Below, piece by piece: positions 9,260 to 19,800 of a stretch of 64,000 bases of DNA (the first letter of the stretch is position 1; every line of letters begins with the position of its first letter). This DNA is from Planctomycetota bacterium (GTDB lineage: Bacteria; Planctomycetota; MHYJ01; WSZJ01; JACPWG01), in the NCBI GenBank assembly GCA_016197205.1, contig JACPWG010000142.1:62001-126000 (forward strand), in the 5' to 3' direction. A program made the translations under genes and the position numbers. Under the pieces are notes generated by a model. It made no database searches and had not been told where the DNA came from. It worked only from the letters and a program-made list of their open reading frames with translations.

Positions 9260-9526
9260 TGAAGACGTTGGCGGGACGGCGGCCCAAGCGGGCGGCGCGA
9301 GGCGACGGGCCCGCGCGGCTGGGAGTCGCGGGCGGGGCGGTGGTGCGGCAGCGCGGCCAACGGAACCGCGAGCGTGAGCGAGCGGCCTCGAGGTGTTCAT
9401 CGCCGCGTGCGTCGAGCGCGCCCCGCACAGGCTGGAGCGGAGGCTGCGCGCGGCGGCGGTGGGCTATCGCCCCCCGCCCCCCCCACGCACGAGGGACCAA
9501 GGGGCCAAGCACTCAAGGGCCGAGGG

Positions 9527-11227
<1,701 letters not shown>

Positions 11228-11230
11228 CTC

Positions 11231-11494
11231 CTACCGCTGATCGACGACCGTCCCAATGGGGAACGGCCCAGGGGGCGGCGCCTGCGGCGCGACGGCAGGC
11301 AACACGGTCGGGACCTGGTTCCCGGCGGGAACGGGAGACGGCAACGGTGGGGACGCCGAGCCAGGACTGCCTGGCGGCTGTCCCGGCGCTTGCCGCACCG
11401 TCGGCGCAGGCGCCCGGCACCGCGGACAGACCTGGTCCCCGCGCGATACCGGGCTGCCGCAGGCGTCGCAGCGGACCGTTTCCGGGTCCGGCAT
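11231..11494 (-). CDS. zinc-ribbon N-terminus of the split kinase-FGE gene
   Basis: An 87-residue N-terminal piece: a zinc ribbon with two pairs (CDAC and CPRC), then a Pro/Gly-rich linker ending FPIGTVVDQR followed by TAG. Related kinases continue at this point with Tyr-Glu and the glycine loop, and here the next codons read E-V-L-A-V-L-G in the same frame, so TAG replaces an expected Tyr codon (one base change from TAC or TAT). The ATG at 11494 has GGGAG about 8 nt upstream and is preferred to an ATG five codons earlier. On its own the fragment would be a soluble metal-binding peptide of doubtful function. Confidence 0.7.
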   Translation of the reverse strand: MPDPETVRCDACGSPVSRGDQVCPRCRAPAPTVRQAPGQPPGSPGSASPPLPSPVPAGNQVPTVLPAVAPQAPPPGPFPIGTVVDQR

Positions 11495-11543
11495 GTTCAA
11501 GCTCCCCAAGGCCCAGCATGCGGGCTTGGATTCGTTGGGCAGG

Positions 11544-11573
11544 ATTGTAGCGCCGTGTGGACGGGCGAGTCAA
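11544..11573 (-). promoter_or_regulatory. predicted sigma-70 promoter for the split kinase gene
   Basis: On the minus strand TTGACT (11568..11573) and TACAAT (11544..11549) are separated by 18 bp, about 50 bp upstream of the ATG at 11494. A near-consensus promoter suggests that the gene is still transcribed despite the amber codon. Confidence 0.5.
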
Positions 11574-12315
11574 GGCGAGCCACATGTCATCGCGGATTAC
11601 GACCGGCACGGGCATGCTGCCCCGATCGCACGCGTGTCCAAGAAGCGTCAGATACCCCGGGCACGAAGACTCTGCACGGGCCAGGGAGGTCCTCTCCGTC
11701 GTCGACTTGGGTATGGTGAAAACTGCCGCGGCCATCGCGCACGACCGACAACGGATTGTCGCTACGTGGGCACGGCACCGCCGTGCCCCTACGCGAATTG
11801 GCTGATCCCAGGGTGAGATTCGGATTCGAGCGATGCCGTGATAGCGCCCGCGAAAAAATAACTGCGCTGATTCGGACCTCGAGGCTCCTGGGGGCGCGGC
11901 CCTCTGGGCCGCGCTACGCGGGCCGGCGGCCCGCGCCCCCAGGCACCGGTCGATCCACGAATAATTCTTGCGCGGGCGCATACCGGATCGCCGGTTGTGC
12001 CGGCGACCACGACAGCCTTGCAATCGGCTCTGGCCAGGAGTAGGATCGGAGTATGGCCGGCAGTCGAGAAGGCCAACCACACACGCGAGGACAGTTGCAA
12101 ATTGAGAAACGTGTCGAACGAGGTGCCCCGGCAATGAGTTTCTGGGCATCATCCGCGTGAGGGTCCGAGTGCATGGCCGATCGAATCGGCAGGCAACCTA
12201 CGAACGCTTCGAACGTTTCTCCACCGCCTGGGCCGGGAAGCGAAACAGGGTGAGGTAGGCGTCGTGATCGACGGACGATACTACGGCCTCACGCAGTTCG
12301 ACTCGGAGTGACAAC
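11574..12315. other. gene-free stretch with palindromic repeat remnants
   Basis: I see no convincing gene here. The stretch contains a GTGGGCACGGC/GCCGTGCCCCTAC palindrome (11766..11792), the same word as in the MITE-like elements at 35941 and 61632, and a GC palindrome (about 11887..11942) ending GCCCGCGCCCCCAGGCA, which recurs inside the 129-bp elements at 23810 and 36315. Short open frames crossing the region follow the repeats and are not supported. Confidence 0.5.
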
Positions 12316-12636
12316 GTGAGAACCCCTGGACAAATCGCCGAACTCCTCGGCGCGACAACGACCAGGAGAGTCCGGATCAAACTCGGTGATGCCCCTTGGG
12401 ACTTCGCCCACTTGCTCGAGTCCACCCAAAATCGCCTCCGATTGGGCGATCGAATCGGACGCCACTCCGAGGAGGACGCTTCGGCGAGGCGGCTCATCGA
12501 ACTACGAAGTCGCACATGGCGGAAGCTCCAACGACTCTCGGAGGCATCCGCAGCCGCCGGCAGGCCTCGCTTGAGTCCGGCGGAGATCGCATCGGCCTTG
12601 ATCGAGGAGGCGCTGAAGCGAGCACGAGTTTCTTGA
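12316..12636 (+). CDS. small hypothetical protein
   Basis: A 106-residue protein of unknown function. The C-terminal half, with LSPAEIASALIEEALKRA after a basic helix, has the character of a small DNA-binding or antitoxin-like helical protein, but no family can be named. The GTG start at 12316 has GGAG about 9 nt upstream. No partner toxin is visible next to it. Codon use is less GC-biased at third positions than in the neighbouring genes, so the call is uncertain. Confidence 0.4.
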   Translation: MRTPGQIAELLGATTTRRVRIKLGDAPWDFAHLLESTQNRLRLGDRIGRHSEEDASARRLIELRSRTWRKLQRLSEASAAAGRPRLSPAEIASALIEEALKRARVS

Positions 12637-12924
12637 GGAGAGTCATCGGCGAAGGGGAGGACCTTCGTTCACTCAAGATCTCTGGAGGACCACGCCGGGT
12701 GGAGAGCAAAGGAGCCGCGCTCGCACGGGTGCCTGTGGACTGGACTCTTGCGCGCCGCTCACCGGGCGGTAGTGCACGCTGAGGCGAGATCGAACACCAG
12801 ATCCACGGAGGACACCCCCAGACCGCTCCCTCACGGTCGCGGTTCCGTTTTGGGCGCCCGCATGTCGGGTCCGAGCGCGACCTCCGTGCCCACAGCCCGC
12901 CGCTGCCCCCACCGCGCGTCGCCC

Positions 12925-12953
12925 TTGACTCGCCGACTCCTTTGCACTATTCT
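12925..12953 (+). promoter_or_regulatory. predicted sigma-70 promoter for the squalene-cyclase-like gene
   Basis: TTGACT (12925..12930) and TATTCT (12948..12953) with a 17-bp spacer, 80 bp upstream of the ATG at 13033. No gene is seen in 12637..13032 apart from this promoter. Confidence 0.5.
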
Positions 12954-13032
12954 TCTCCCCTTCGCGCCGGCCCGCCTCCAGACGGAGCCGGGCGCGCACG
13001 GTTCTCGCCACCGGTAGAGAGGGGATCCGCCC

Positions 13033-14364
13033 ATGACGCGCACGCTCGCCGCCCCGGTTTTCGTCGCCGCCGCCTTCGGCCTCCTCGCACCCGCGCTTCC
13101 GGCGCAGGTCAGCCCCGAGCTCGCCCACCAGATCAACCTCGCGGTGGACAAGGGGGCGAAGTGGCTCAAGGAACGGCAGCTCAAGAAGGACCCGGACAAG
13201 GGAAGCTGGGGGACGGGGGACAATCCGCTCTACCCGGGCCAGGGCGGCGCGGCCCACAAGGACGAGATCGGCATCACCGCGCTCGCGCTCCTTGCACTGC
13301 TCAAATGCGACGTCGATCCGGAGGACCCGGTCATCGTCGACGGGTTCGCCTACATCGACAAGAACATGGACAAGTCCTGGAAGACGACCAACGTCAACCT
13401 GGACACGGGGAAGAAACAGGTCAGCACGTACGAGACCGGCGTGCTCCTTATGGCGATCGAGGCGCTGTATGACGGGCGCATGGACAAGGCGATCCGTGCG
13501 GCAAAAAAAGACCCGAAGAAAGTCCAGCACCCGCCGATCCAGCTCGCAAAAGACCACCTCACGCTCGTCAAGGGTGCGGTGAAGTGGCTCAAGGACATGC
13601 AGAGCCCGAAGGGGGGCTGGCGCTACGGCGAGCCGCTCTTCCCGTCCCCGGGCGGCATGGCCCAGGACGTTTCGGCGACGCAGGTCGTCCTGCTCGGCCT
13701 GACCTCCGCGCTACGCATGGGGGTGGAGGTGGACCCGCAGATCTTCGTGAAGGCGGGAAACTGGAACCTCGAGGCGCAGGAAAAGGACGGCCCGGGTGCG
13801 AAGCCCGGCGCGGCGCCGGCTGCCCCGGGCGCCGGCGCGGCAGTCTCGTCGGGCGGGGGCGGCTCAGGGAAGACGGTGGCCGTGCGCGACGGGGACAAGG
13901 TGCGCGGGTGGGCGTACGCGAAGGGGAGCACGGACGAAAACGAGGGGAAGGCCAGCGGGAGCATGACGGCCTGCGGGGTCTGCAGCCTGATCCTCGTCAA
14001 GGCGTCGCTGCGGAAGTCTCCGCTCCTGACCAAGGATCTGCTTTCGAAACTCGACCGCGGGATTTATGACGGCGTGGCCTGGTTGGACGCGAACTGGACC
14101 GTGGAAACGAATCCGGGCGGACATCGGAGCCACTACTATTATCTCTACGGGCTGGAGCGCGTGGGGATGCTGGGCAGCATCGACTTCATCGGCGCGCACC
14201 CTTGGTACGCGGAGGGCGCCGCGGTCCTGGTGAAGGCGCAGCAGCCGGACGGGAAGTGGTACACGAAGACCGAGGTCGAGCCTGGGGACGTGATCGACAC
14301 GTGCCTGGCGCTCCTGTTCCTGAAGAAGGCCACGATGCCGGTGGGCGCGGTGCTGAGCCGGTGA
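13033..14364 (+). CDS. secreted prenyltransferase/squalene-oxidase repeat protein
   Basis: A 443-residue exported protein. Residues 1-24 form a signal peptide ending ALPA before QV. The mature part contains repeated GSWG/GGWRYG motifs followed by helices (EIGITALALLALL; DVSATQVVLLGL; MTACGVCSLILV), the pattern of the alpha/alpha-toroid shared by squalene cyclases and protein prenyltransferases. The catalytic DxDD of cyclases is not evident, so an enzymatic role should not be assumed; such secreted proteins are common in Planctomycetota and are mostly uncharacterised. A low-complexity Ala/Gly/Pro stretch (around residues 257-285) interrupts the array. The start is supported by GAGAGGGGA upstream. 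Confidence 0.75.
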   Translation: MTRTLAAPVFVAAAFGLLAPALPAQVSPELAHQINLAVDKGAKWLKERQLKKDPDKGSWGTGDNPLYPGQGGAAHKDEIGITALALLALLKCDVDPEDPVIVDGFAYIDKNMDKSWKTTNVNLDTGKKQVSTYETGVLLMAIEALYDGRMDKAIRAAKKDPKKVQHPPIQLAKDHLTLVKGAVKWLKDMQSPKGGWRYGEPLFPSPGGMAQDVSATQVVLLGLTSALRMGVEVDPQIFVKAGNWNLEAQEKDGPGAKPGAAPAAPGAGAAVSSGGGGSGKTVAVRDGDKVRGWAYAKGSTDENEGKASGSMTACGVCSLILVKASLRKSPLLTKDLLSKLDRGIYDGVAWLDANWTVETNPGGHRSHYYYLYGLERVGMLGSIDFIGAHPWYAEGAAVLVKAQQPDGKWYTKTEVEPGDVIDTCLALLFLKKATMPVGAVLSR

Positions 14365-14445
14365 CGGGGGAGGATCGGGGGGGGCTGGTGGGGGCCCGGC
14401 AAGAAACAACTCGTGCAAGTCGGAAACCAGGGAGCTCTTCATGAA

Positions 14446-14600
14446 AAGGCTCAAGACTCAATGATCAATTTCCAGACAAGGCTCAAAGTTCAAGGCTCAG
14501 AGTCCGCGCTTCCGTGCCCGAGCTGCGTTCTATGCTGGTGGTTGAGACTTGCACCTTGAGCCTTGTCTGAGTTTTGAAAATCGAGCATTGAGAATTCAAC
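14446..14600. repeat. CTCAA-type repeat with conserved core (uninterrupted copy)
   Basis: Words such as GGCTCAAGACTCAATGATC and AGGCTCAAAGTTCAAGG on the left face complements (TTGAGACTTGCACCTTGAG, GAGCATTGAGAATTC) on the right, around a non-repetitive core (about 14498..14535). The left part and core recur at 61603..62001, where a 257-bp element interrupts them exactly after CCAGACAA. This copy therefore represents the empty site. Confidence 0.75.
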
Positions 14601-14645
14601 TCGCTCCCCTGCCCGTTAAACGAGCAAGTTGTTTTCTCACGGGCC

Positions 14646-15479
14646 CTACCCCTCCGGGTTGGGCGGCCCCGGCCCACGCAGCAGTCGCGCCACTTCCCTG
14701 AGCAGCAAGGCCATCGAGACGGGCTTCGGCAGAAAGCCGGAGTCGGCCGCTCCGTCCGAGCCGGTGAGCTCAGCCAAAGATCGCGGAAGCCCCGACGAAA
14801 ACAGGACCTTGACTCCGGGCCGTTCCCTGCGTAGGCTCCGCGCAAGCTCCGGCCCAGAGAGCCCGGGCATGTCCACGTCGGTGGCCAGGACGTCGATGGG
14901 CCCCGGGTAGGCTCGGGAGACCGCCAGCGCCTCTTCGGCGCCGGCCGCTTGGAGCACGCGATACCCACTCACACGGAGAGCCTCGCCGACGAACTCACGC
15001 GCGACCCGCGTGTCGTCCACAACCAGGACCGTCCGTTGCGTGGGACGGGTCGGGGAGCCGACCTGGGCCGTCGCGCCAAGTGCTGCGCCGGGCGGTGAAG
15101 ACCGTTCGGGCGGCGCGGCCCGGGACTCCACCGGCGCGGACGCGCCACGCCCAGGCGCCGGCCCCCCACCTTCGCCGGCGAGGGCCTGGATGGCGCTCCA
15201 GGCCGCATCGCCGTCGCGAGCGCCCAGGACCACGACCACGGGCGAGCCCGCGGAGCGCTCGGAGAGCAGACGAAGCGTGGCGAGCAGTTCGGTCCACGGC
15301 TGTCGCGGACTCAGCGCGAGAAGCTCCGACCTCGGCCCGGCCCACGTGCCCGCGAATGCCGGGGCGCGAGACAAGCCGTCGGGGTCGAGGGGAGGTTGCG
15401 CCTCCGGGCGTGCGCGGACGTCCGTTCGGCCTTCCCCAGGCGCCGGTTCCACCGTGAGAATCAGCAGTGTTTCGAGCAT
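14646..15479 (-). CDS. response regulator receiver domain protein
   Basis: A 277-residue protein. The C-terminal ~125 residues are a CheY-like receiver: VVDDT acidic pocket, phosphoacceptor Asp in TDVDMPGLSG, SSG switch residue and the KPVS lysine, so it should be phosphorylated by a histidine kinase. The N-terminal ~140 residues are Ala/Pro-rich and unlike known domains, though LLSERSAGSPVVVVLGARDG hints at a degenerate alpha/beta unit. No output domain or kinase is adjacent. The ATG at 15479 is preceded by GGAG at 8 nt and was preferred over an upstream start 12 codons earlier. Confidence 0.8.
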   Translation of the reverse strand: MLETLLILTVEPAPGEGRTDVRARPEAQPPLDPDGLSRAPAFAGTWAGPRSELLALSPRQPWTELLATLRLLSERSAGSPVVVVLGARDGDAAWSAIQALAGEGGGPAPGRGASAPVESRAAPPERSSPPGAALGATAQVGSPTRPTQRTVLVVDDTRVAREFVGEALRVSGYRVLQAAGAEEALAVSRAYPGPIDVLATDVDMPGLSGPELARSLRRERPGVKVLFSSGLPRSLAELTGSDGAADSGFLPKPVSMALLLREVARLLRGPGPPNPEG

Positions 15480-15668
15480 GGTCCGCGCTCCGGCCGATCG
15501 TCTAAAACCTTCCACTCTTCGAAGGTGTTCGAAGGGCCGTTGACTTTGCCCACGGCTGACTACAAGGCGTCGCTTCGTGGACAGGGTCGTGCCGCGCCCT
15601 TCCCCACGGTTCCTCGCCTATCGGCGCGCGTGGGACTCGACTTGGAACGCTGCCCCGGTTCCCGCAGG

Positions 15669-15725
15669 CCGCAGTATGACATGCTCGCAAGTTGCGAGCA
15701 AGCAGTTCCGGCATGCATACTGCGG
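15669..15725 (+). promoter_or_regulatory. nested palindromic operator upstream of the XRE regulator
   Basis: Two inverted repeats are nested: an inner one, TGCTCGCAA-G-TTGCGAGCA (15682..15700, perfect 9-bp arms), and an outer one, CCGCAGTATG (15669..15678) with CATACTGCGG (15716..15725). The outer right arm ends 2 bp before the ATG at 15728. The position suggests an autoregulatory operator for the HTH protein that follows. Confidence 0.6.
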
Positions 15726-15727
15726 GC

Positions 15728-16135
15728 ATGGACAAATCGACTTTCAGTCCTCTGTACGAAGCCGTGCGGGCCAAGCTGCGCGAGCTTCGTCGCACGGCGC
15801 GCCTCTCCCAACGGCAACTGGCCGTGCGCCTCGGCCGCGAGAGATCCTTCGTCGCCCGGATCGAGCTAGGGGAACGACGCGTCGATCTGGTCGAGTTCCA
15901 CTGGATCTGCGGGGCCTGTGGCCAAAGCGAGGTCCTCGCCGTAGCGGAGCTGGTGAAGAGCTTCGCGAAGCTTGAAGGACCCTCAAGGGGCGAGGCGCAG
16001 AAATCGGCGAGCCGCGTTGCCGACTCGGCTGGCCGGCGGGGCGGCGCCGCCGGCTCTCTCCCAGACTACGGGGGCGGGAGCCAAGAGGTGCGCGTGCGAA
16101 GGCGGGCGCGCCGCTCGCACGCGCGCGAAGATTAG
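15728..16135 (+). CDS. XRE-family helix-turn-helix regulator
   Basis: A 135-residue protein with an N-terminal Cro/CI-type HTH (about residues 11-70): helix LRELRRTARLSQRQLAVRLG, turn, recognition helix RERSFVARIELGERRVDLVEF. After about residue 85 the protein is basic and low in complexity (RVRRRARRSHARED), so the true functional part may be only the HTH. ATG at 15728 was chosen because upstream codons run through the palindromic operator. It probably represses its own promoter through the nested inverted repeats; other targets are unknown. Confidence 0.75.
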   Translation: MDKSTFSPLYEAVRAKLRELRRTARLSQRQLAVRLGRERSFVARIELGERRVDLVEFHWICGACGQSEVLAVAELVKSFAKLEGPSRGEAQKSASRVADSAGRRGGAAGSLPDYGGGSQEVRVRRRARRSHARED

Positions 16136-16403
16136 AAAGACACTCCGAAATCGGCGCGGCTCCCTCGGTTGCGTCACACATGTAAGGCGGGCTGACCGGC
16201 TCGCGTTACTCGCCGTAACTTCCTCCCTCCGCCGCGCGGGACGCCACGCCCGACCGGCCCCCCTCCACACTGCCTGAACCCCTAGCCGCACCGGGGCTAC
16301 GACGGCTTTTCCGCCGCGGGCACGCAGGTTGCGCAGCAGCCGGTTCTCGACGCATGCGCGGCGAGACGGTTTGATCGGGGCCGAATTCTTGTGAGGTGTC
16401 TCG

Positions 16404-16730
16404 ATGCGTTGTTGGGTAGGCGTTGCCTTCGTGGTCGCGGTTCTGGCGACGGCGACTCCCTGGGCGGGGGCGTGCGGCGGGCACGAGGCCCGGGCGGCCG
16501 ATTGCCTCGCGACACTTTTCGGCGACAACCACGTCAGCGGGTCCGGTGATCACACGCTGACCGTGACGGCGAACGGGGAGAGCATGTCCGTGCATGATCG
16601 CGATACGGTCATGGTCGAGCGTCTCTCCGCCTTCCTTGTGGATCACGGCGTGCCGATGGTCGGCGGCGATCCGTGCGACAACCTGCACGATGAAGCCAAT
16701 ATCTTCGAGGACGTCAACCTCGCGGGCTAG
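16404..16730 (+). CDS. small secreted protein of unknown function
   Basis: A 108-residue protein with a clear signal peptide (MRCWVGVAFVVAVLATATPWAGACGG; hydrophobic core about residues 5-20) and a short acidic mature part holding three further Cys/His clusters (ACGGHE, ADCL, DPCDNLHDE). GAGG lies 7 nt before the ATG. I do not recognise the family. A lipobox-like AGAC occurs at the signal end, so a lipoprotein is possible. The 16136..16403 stretch before it shows no gene. Confidence 0.5.
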   Translation: MRCWVGVAFVVAVLATATPWAGACGGHEARAADCLATLFGDNHVSGSGDHTLTVTANGESMSVHDRDTVMVERLSAFLVDHGVPMVGGDPCDNLHDEANIFEDVNLAG

Positions 16731-16781
16731 CAGGTACGAAGCCCGGCGTCGCCGAGCGGAAGGCTCTCTCCACCACGCTTC

Positions 16782-16828
16782 AAAAAAAAAGCGACCGGGG
16801 CGCGGGCGCGGAAACGCGTCCGCGCCCC
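16782..16828 (-). terminator. intrinsic terminator of the kinase-TPR gene
   Basis: On the minus strand a 14-bp GC stem (16815..16828 with 16797..16810, one mismatch) with a TTTC loop is followed, after six bases, by nine T residues. It lies directly downstream of the stop at 16837. Confidence 0.8.
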
Positions 16829-16836
16829 GCGCCGCG

Positions 16837-19800
16837 CTACCCCCGCGGCTTTCGAAAAAGCTCGTCGAAGTCCGGCCGCCCCACCAGCGACTCGAAGTCG
16901 GGCTCCGACCTGACCTCGTCCGTGTATTCCAGGAAGCCCCGGTCCATGGCCGCGTCCAGCGCACGAACCGCCTCCTCGGGCCGCCGCGCGAGGGCGTGGA
17001 GACGCGCCAGCCCGTAGTAGGCGATCCCCAGGGTCGGGTCGGCCTGGAGCGCCCGGTCGAGCCAGGTTTTCGCCTCCGCCAGCTGCCCTTTCTTCATCAG
17101 CGCGGAGCCCCGCAGGCAGTAGTTCATCGGATCGTCCGGCTTGAGCGCGTCCGCCTTGTCCGCCCAGACGAGCGCGGCGTCCTGCTTCCCACAGAGGTGA
17201 TTGACGATGCCCGCGAGCACGGTCGAGACGACGGTGTGGCGCTTCCGCGCGCTGTCCTCGCATAGCGGGACCGCCAGGAGCATGATGGGGGAGGGTTTCC
17301 GGAAAAACTTGGCGATTTGCGCGTAGAACTTGACGCCGTACCTGCGATCCAGCGTGATGGCCATCTCGAACTCGGACAGCATCCGGTCCCACTTCCCCGC
17401 ATCCTGGAAGAATTCGGCGCGCGAGATGTGGATCTCCCCGTTCAAAGGGTCCTCGTCCTCCGCACGCCCCAGCCACGGGAGCACGTTTGCCCGGAGGCCC
17501 GCGCGTTTGTGCGTGCCGGCGAGGGAGAAGAAGCGACGCCCCCGCAGCCTCTGCGCAGCGGCCTGGGCCTTGTCCTGGGGCGCGGCGCGCCACCGTTCCT
17601 CTTCGGCCTTCGCGGCCTCTTCCTCCCCCTTCGCGGCCAGGGCGTCGTGCCGATGCTTGGACCAGGACACGGGGGGCGCTGTTTTGGTGAGCGCGAGGGC
17701 GCGGTCCAGGTCGGCCAGCGCGAGGTCCGCTTCTCCCCGCGCGAGCCGGACCTGCGCACGCAAGTCATAGGCCCAGCCGGCCTCCGCGCTCAGCTCGATC
17801 GCCTTGGAGGCGTCGGCGAGCGCGCCGTCCAGGTCGCGCGCCGCGTCGCAATTCAGGCGGACCTCGGCGCGGTCCCGGTAGAGCTCGGGGTCGAAGGGGT
17901 CGAGCCGCAGGGCGCAGTCGAGCGACCGCACCGCGGGTTCGACCTGGCCGGCGAAGAGACGCATGCGCGCATTCGTGCCCCACGTCGCGGCCGCGTCCGG
18001 CTCGAAGACGATCGCCACGCGCGTGGCCTCCGAGAGCTGCACGGCGTGAAACTGCAGCCCGTCGGGACCGACGAAGGGATTCGCCCACGTGGACGCCAAC
18101 AGGCGGTCCGCCTGCGCCACCAGGACCGGGAACTCCCCCTGTCCCTCGCGATACAGCTTGCGACAGGCCTCGATGTCGGCCCGCGCCTCGCGTTCCCTGC
18201 CCAGGGCCAGCAGGCAAACGGCTCGTGCGCCCAGGGCCTCCGTCCAGGCGGGTGCGCGCGCCAGGAGCTCCGTCACCGCCGCCGCCGCTCCCGCGCGGTC
18301 GCGCTCCGCCTGCAAGCTGGCCTTGACCAAGAGCGCGCGCCCCCAACCCGGCGCGATCGCCAGCACCCGGTCCGCGAGCGCCCTCGCCTCCTCCGGTTTC
18401 CCCCCCCGCAGCCGAAGCCAGGCGAGGTCCGCCAGGGCGCGCGGATACGCCGGGCACACCTCGAGGGTGCGCGCGATCGCCGGCTCCAGCCCTGCGATCA
18501 CGCCTTGGAGGTGGGCGTTCGACCAGAGAACGTACGGGTTCCGCGGAAAGAGCTCCGGCAACCGCGCGGGGACGAACTTTTTCGGGTCGATGTGGCGGTC
18601 CAGTTCGCTCCGATGGAGGTTGAGGAGGTGGCTGCTCCAGGCCGCCTCCACCTGGGCTCGGGGCCGGGCGTCCTCGGAGGCCGGGTCCCATTGCGCCCGG
18701 TCGAGCGCCGCGAGGGTGTCGTCGACGAGGTCGAGCCGGTTCGACAGGCGGAGGAGACGGGCGCGCGCCACGACCACCTCGGGCAGATCGAAATCGGCCG
18801 ACGCGACGGGCGCGTCGGGGCGGGCATGCGCCTTCGGGCCCTGCCGTCGGATGCGCGGGGCCTGCGCGAGGGCTGCCTGCGCTTCGTCGAGGCGCGTGCT
18901 TTCGGCGAGCAGGCAGGCCGTCCCCGCCAGGGCGCGCGCCTGGTCCTCCAGCGCGGAAGAGCGGCGGGCCGCGCGGTAGTCTTCGAGCGCGGCGTCGAGT
19001 CGACCCAGCTCGGCGAGGCAGAAGGCGCGGCCGAGCCTGGCGGAGCAACGAGCAGGGTCGGCGGCGAGGGCCTTCGCGTACTCCTCGACGGCGTCCTCGA
19101 AGCGGCCCAAGCCCGCGAGCGCCTCGGCGCGTTCCTCGCGCGCGTCGAGGTAGCCGGGCCGCAGGCGAAGCGCCTCGTCGAAGTCCTTGATGGCGTCGTC
19201 GTATTCGCGCCCGCGCAGCCGCAGCAGGCCCTGGCCCCGATGCGGTTCGGGCGCGCCGGGATACCTGCCGCGCAGCTCCTTGTATACGGCGAGCGCGGCA
19301 TCGCGGTCCCCTTTGGCCTGAAAGTCCTGCGCGCGGCGGAGCGCGGCGTTGAAGGACTGGACGTCCAGGGCCCACGCGCCGAGCCAGGCGAAGAGCAGGA
19401 CGGCGGCGGCGGCGACGGCGGACACGGCCTTGTGCCGGCGGACGTGGTACCAGGCGCGTTCGACGAGCGTGACGCGTTTCGCCTTGATCGGCTCGCCGCG
19501 GACGAAGCGCTCGAGGTCCTCCTGCAGGTCGAGCGCGGTCGCGTAGCGACGCTGCTTTTCCTTGTGCAGGCAGCGGAGCGCGATCGTCTCCAGGTCGCGC
19601 GGGACGCCGGGGGCGGTGCTGCGGATGGTCGCGGGCTCCTCGAGGATGACCTTTTTCAAGAGGCCGCCGATCGACTCGGCGTCGAAAAGCGGACGGCGGG
19701 CGAGCAGCTCGTAGAGGCTGGCGCCGAGGGAGTAGAGGTCGGAGCGCGCGTCGATCTCGGCGACCTTGCCTTCGGCCTGCTCGGGGGACATGTAGCGGGG

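Noticed and set aside
11231..11233. TAG as a recoded (pyrrolysine-like) codon
   Set aside because: No pyl genes or recoding structure are visible, and the neighbouring genes use TAG normally as a stop (for example the GMC gene and the DUF971-side genes); a point mutation or base-call error is simpler.
11956..12152. Minus-strand open frame across 11.0-12.1 kb as a gene
   Set aside because: It runs through palindromic repeats and antisense to the kinase start, without a domain or ribosome-binding site.
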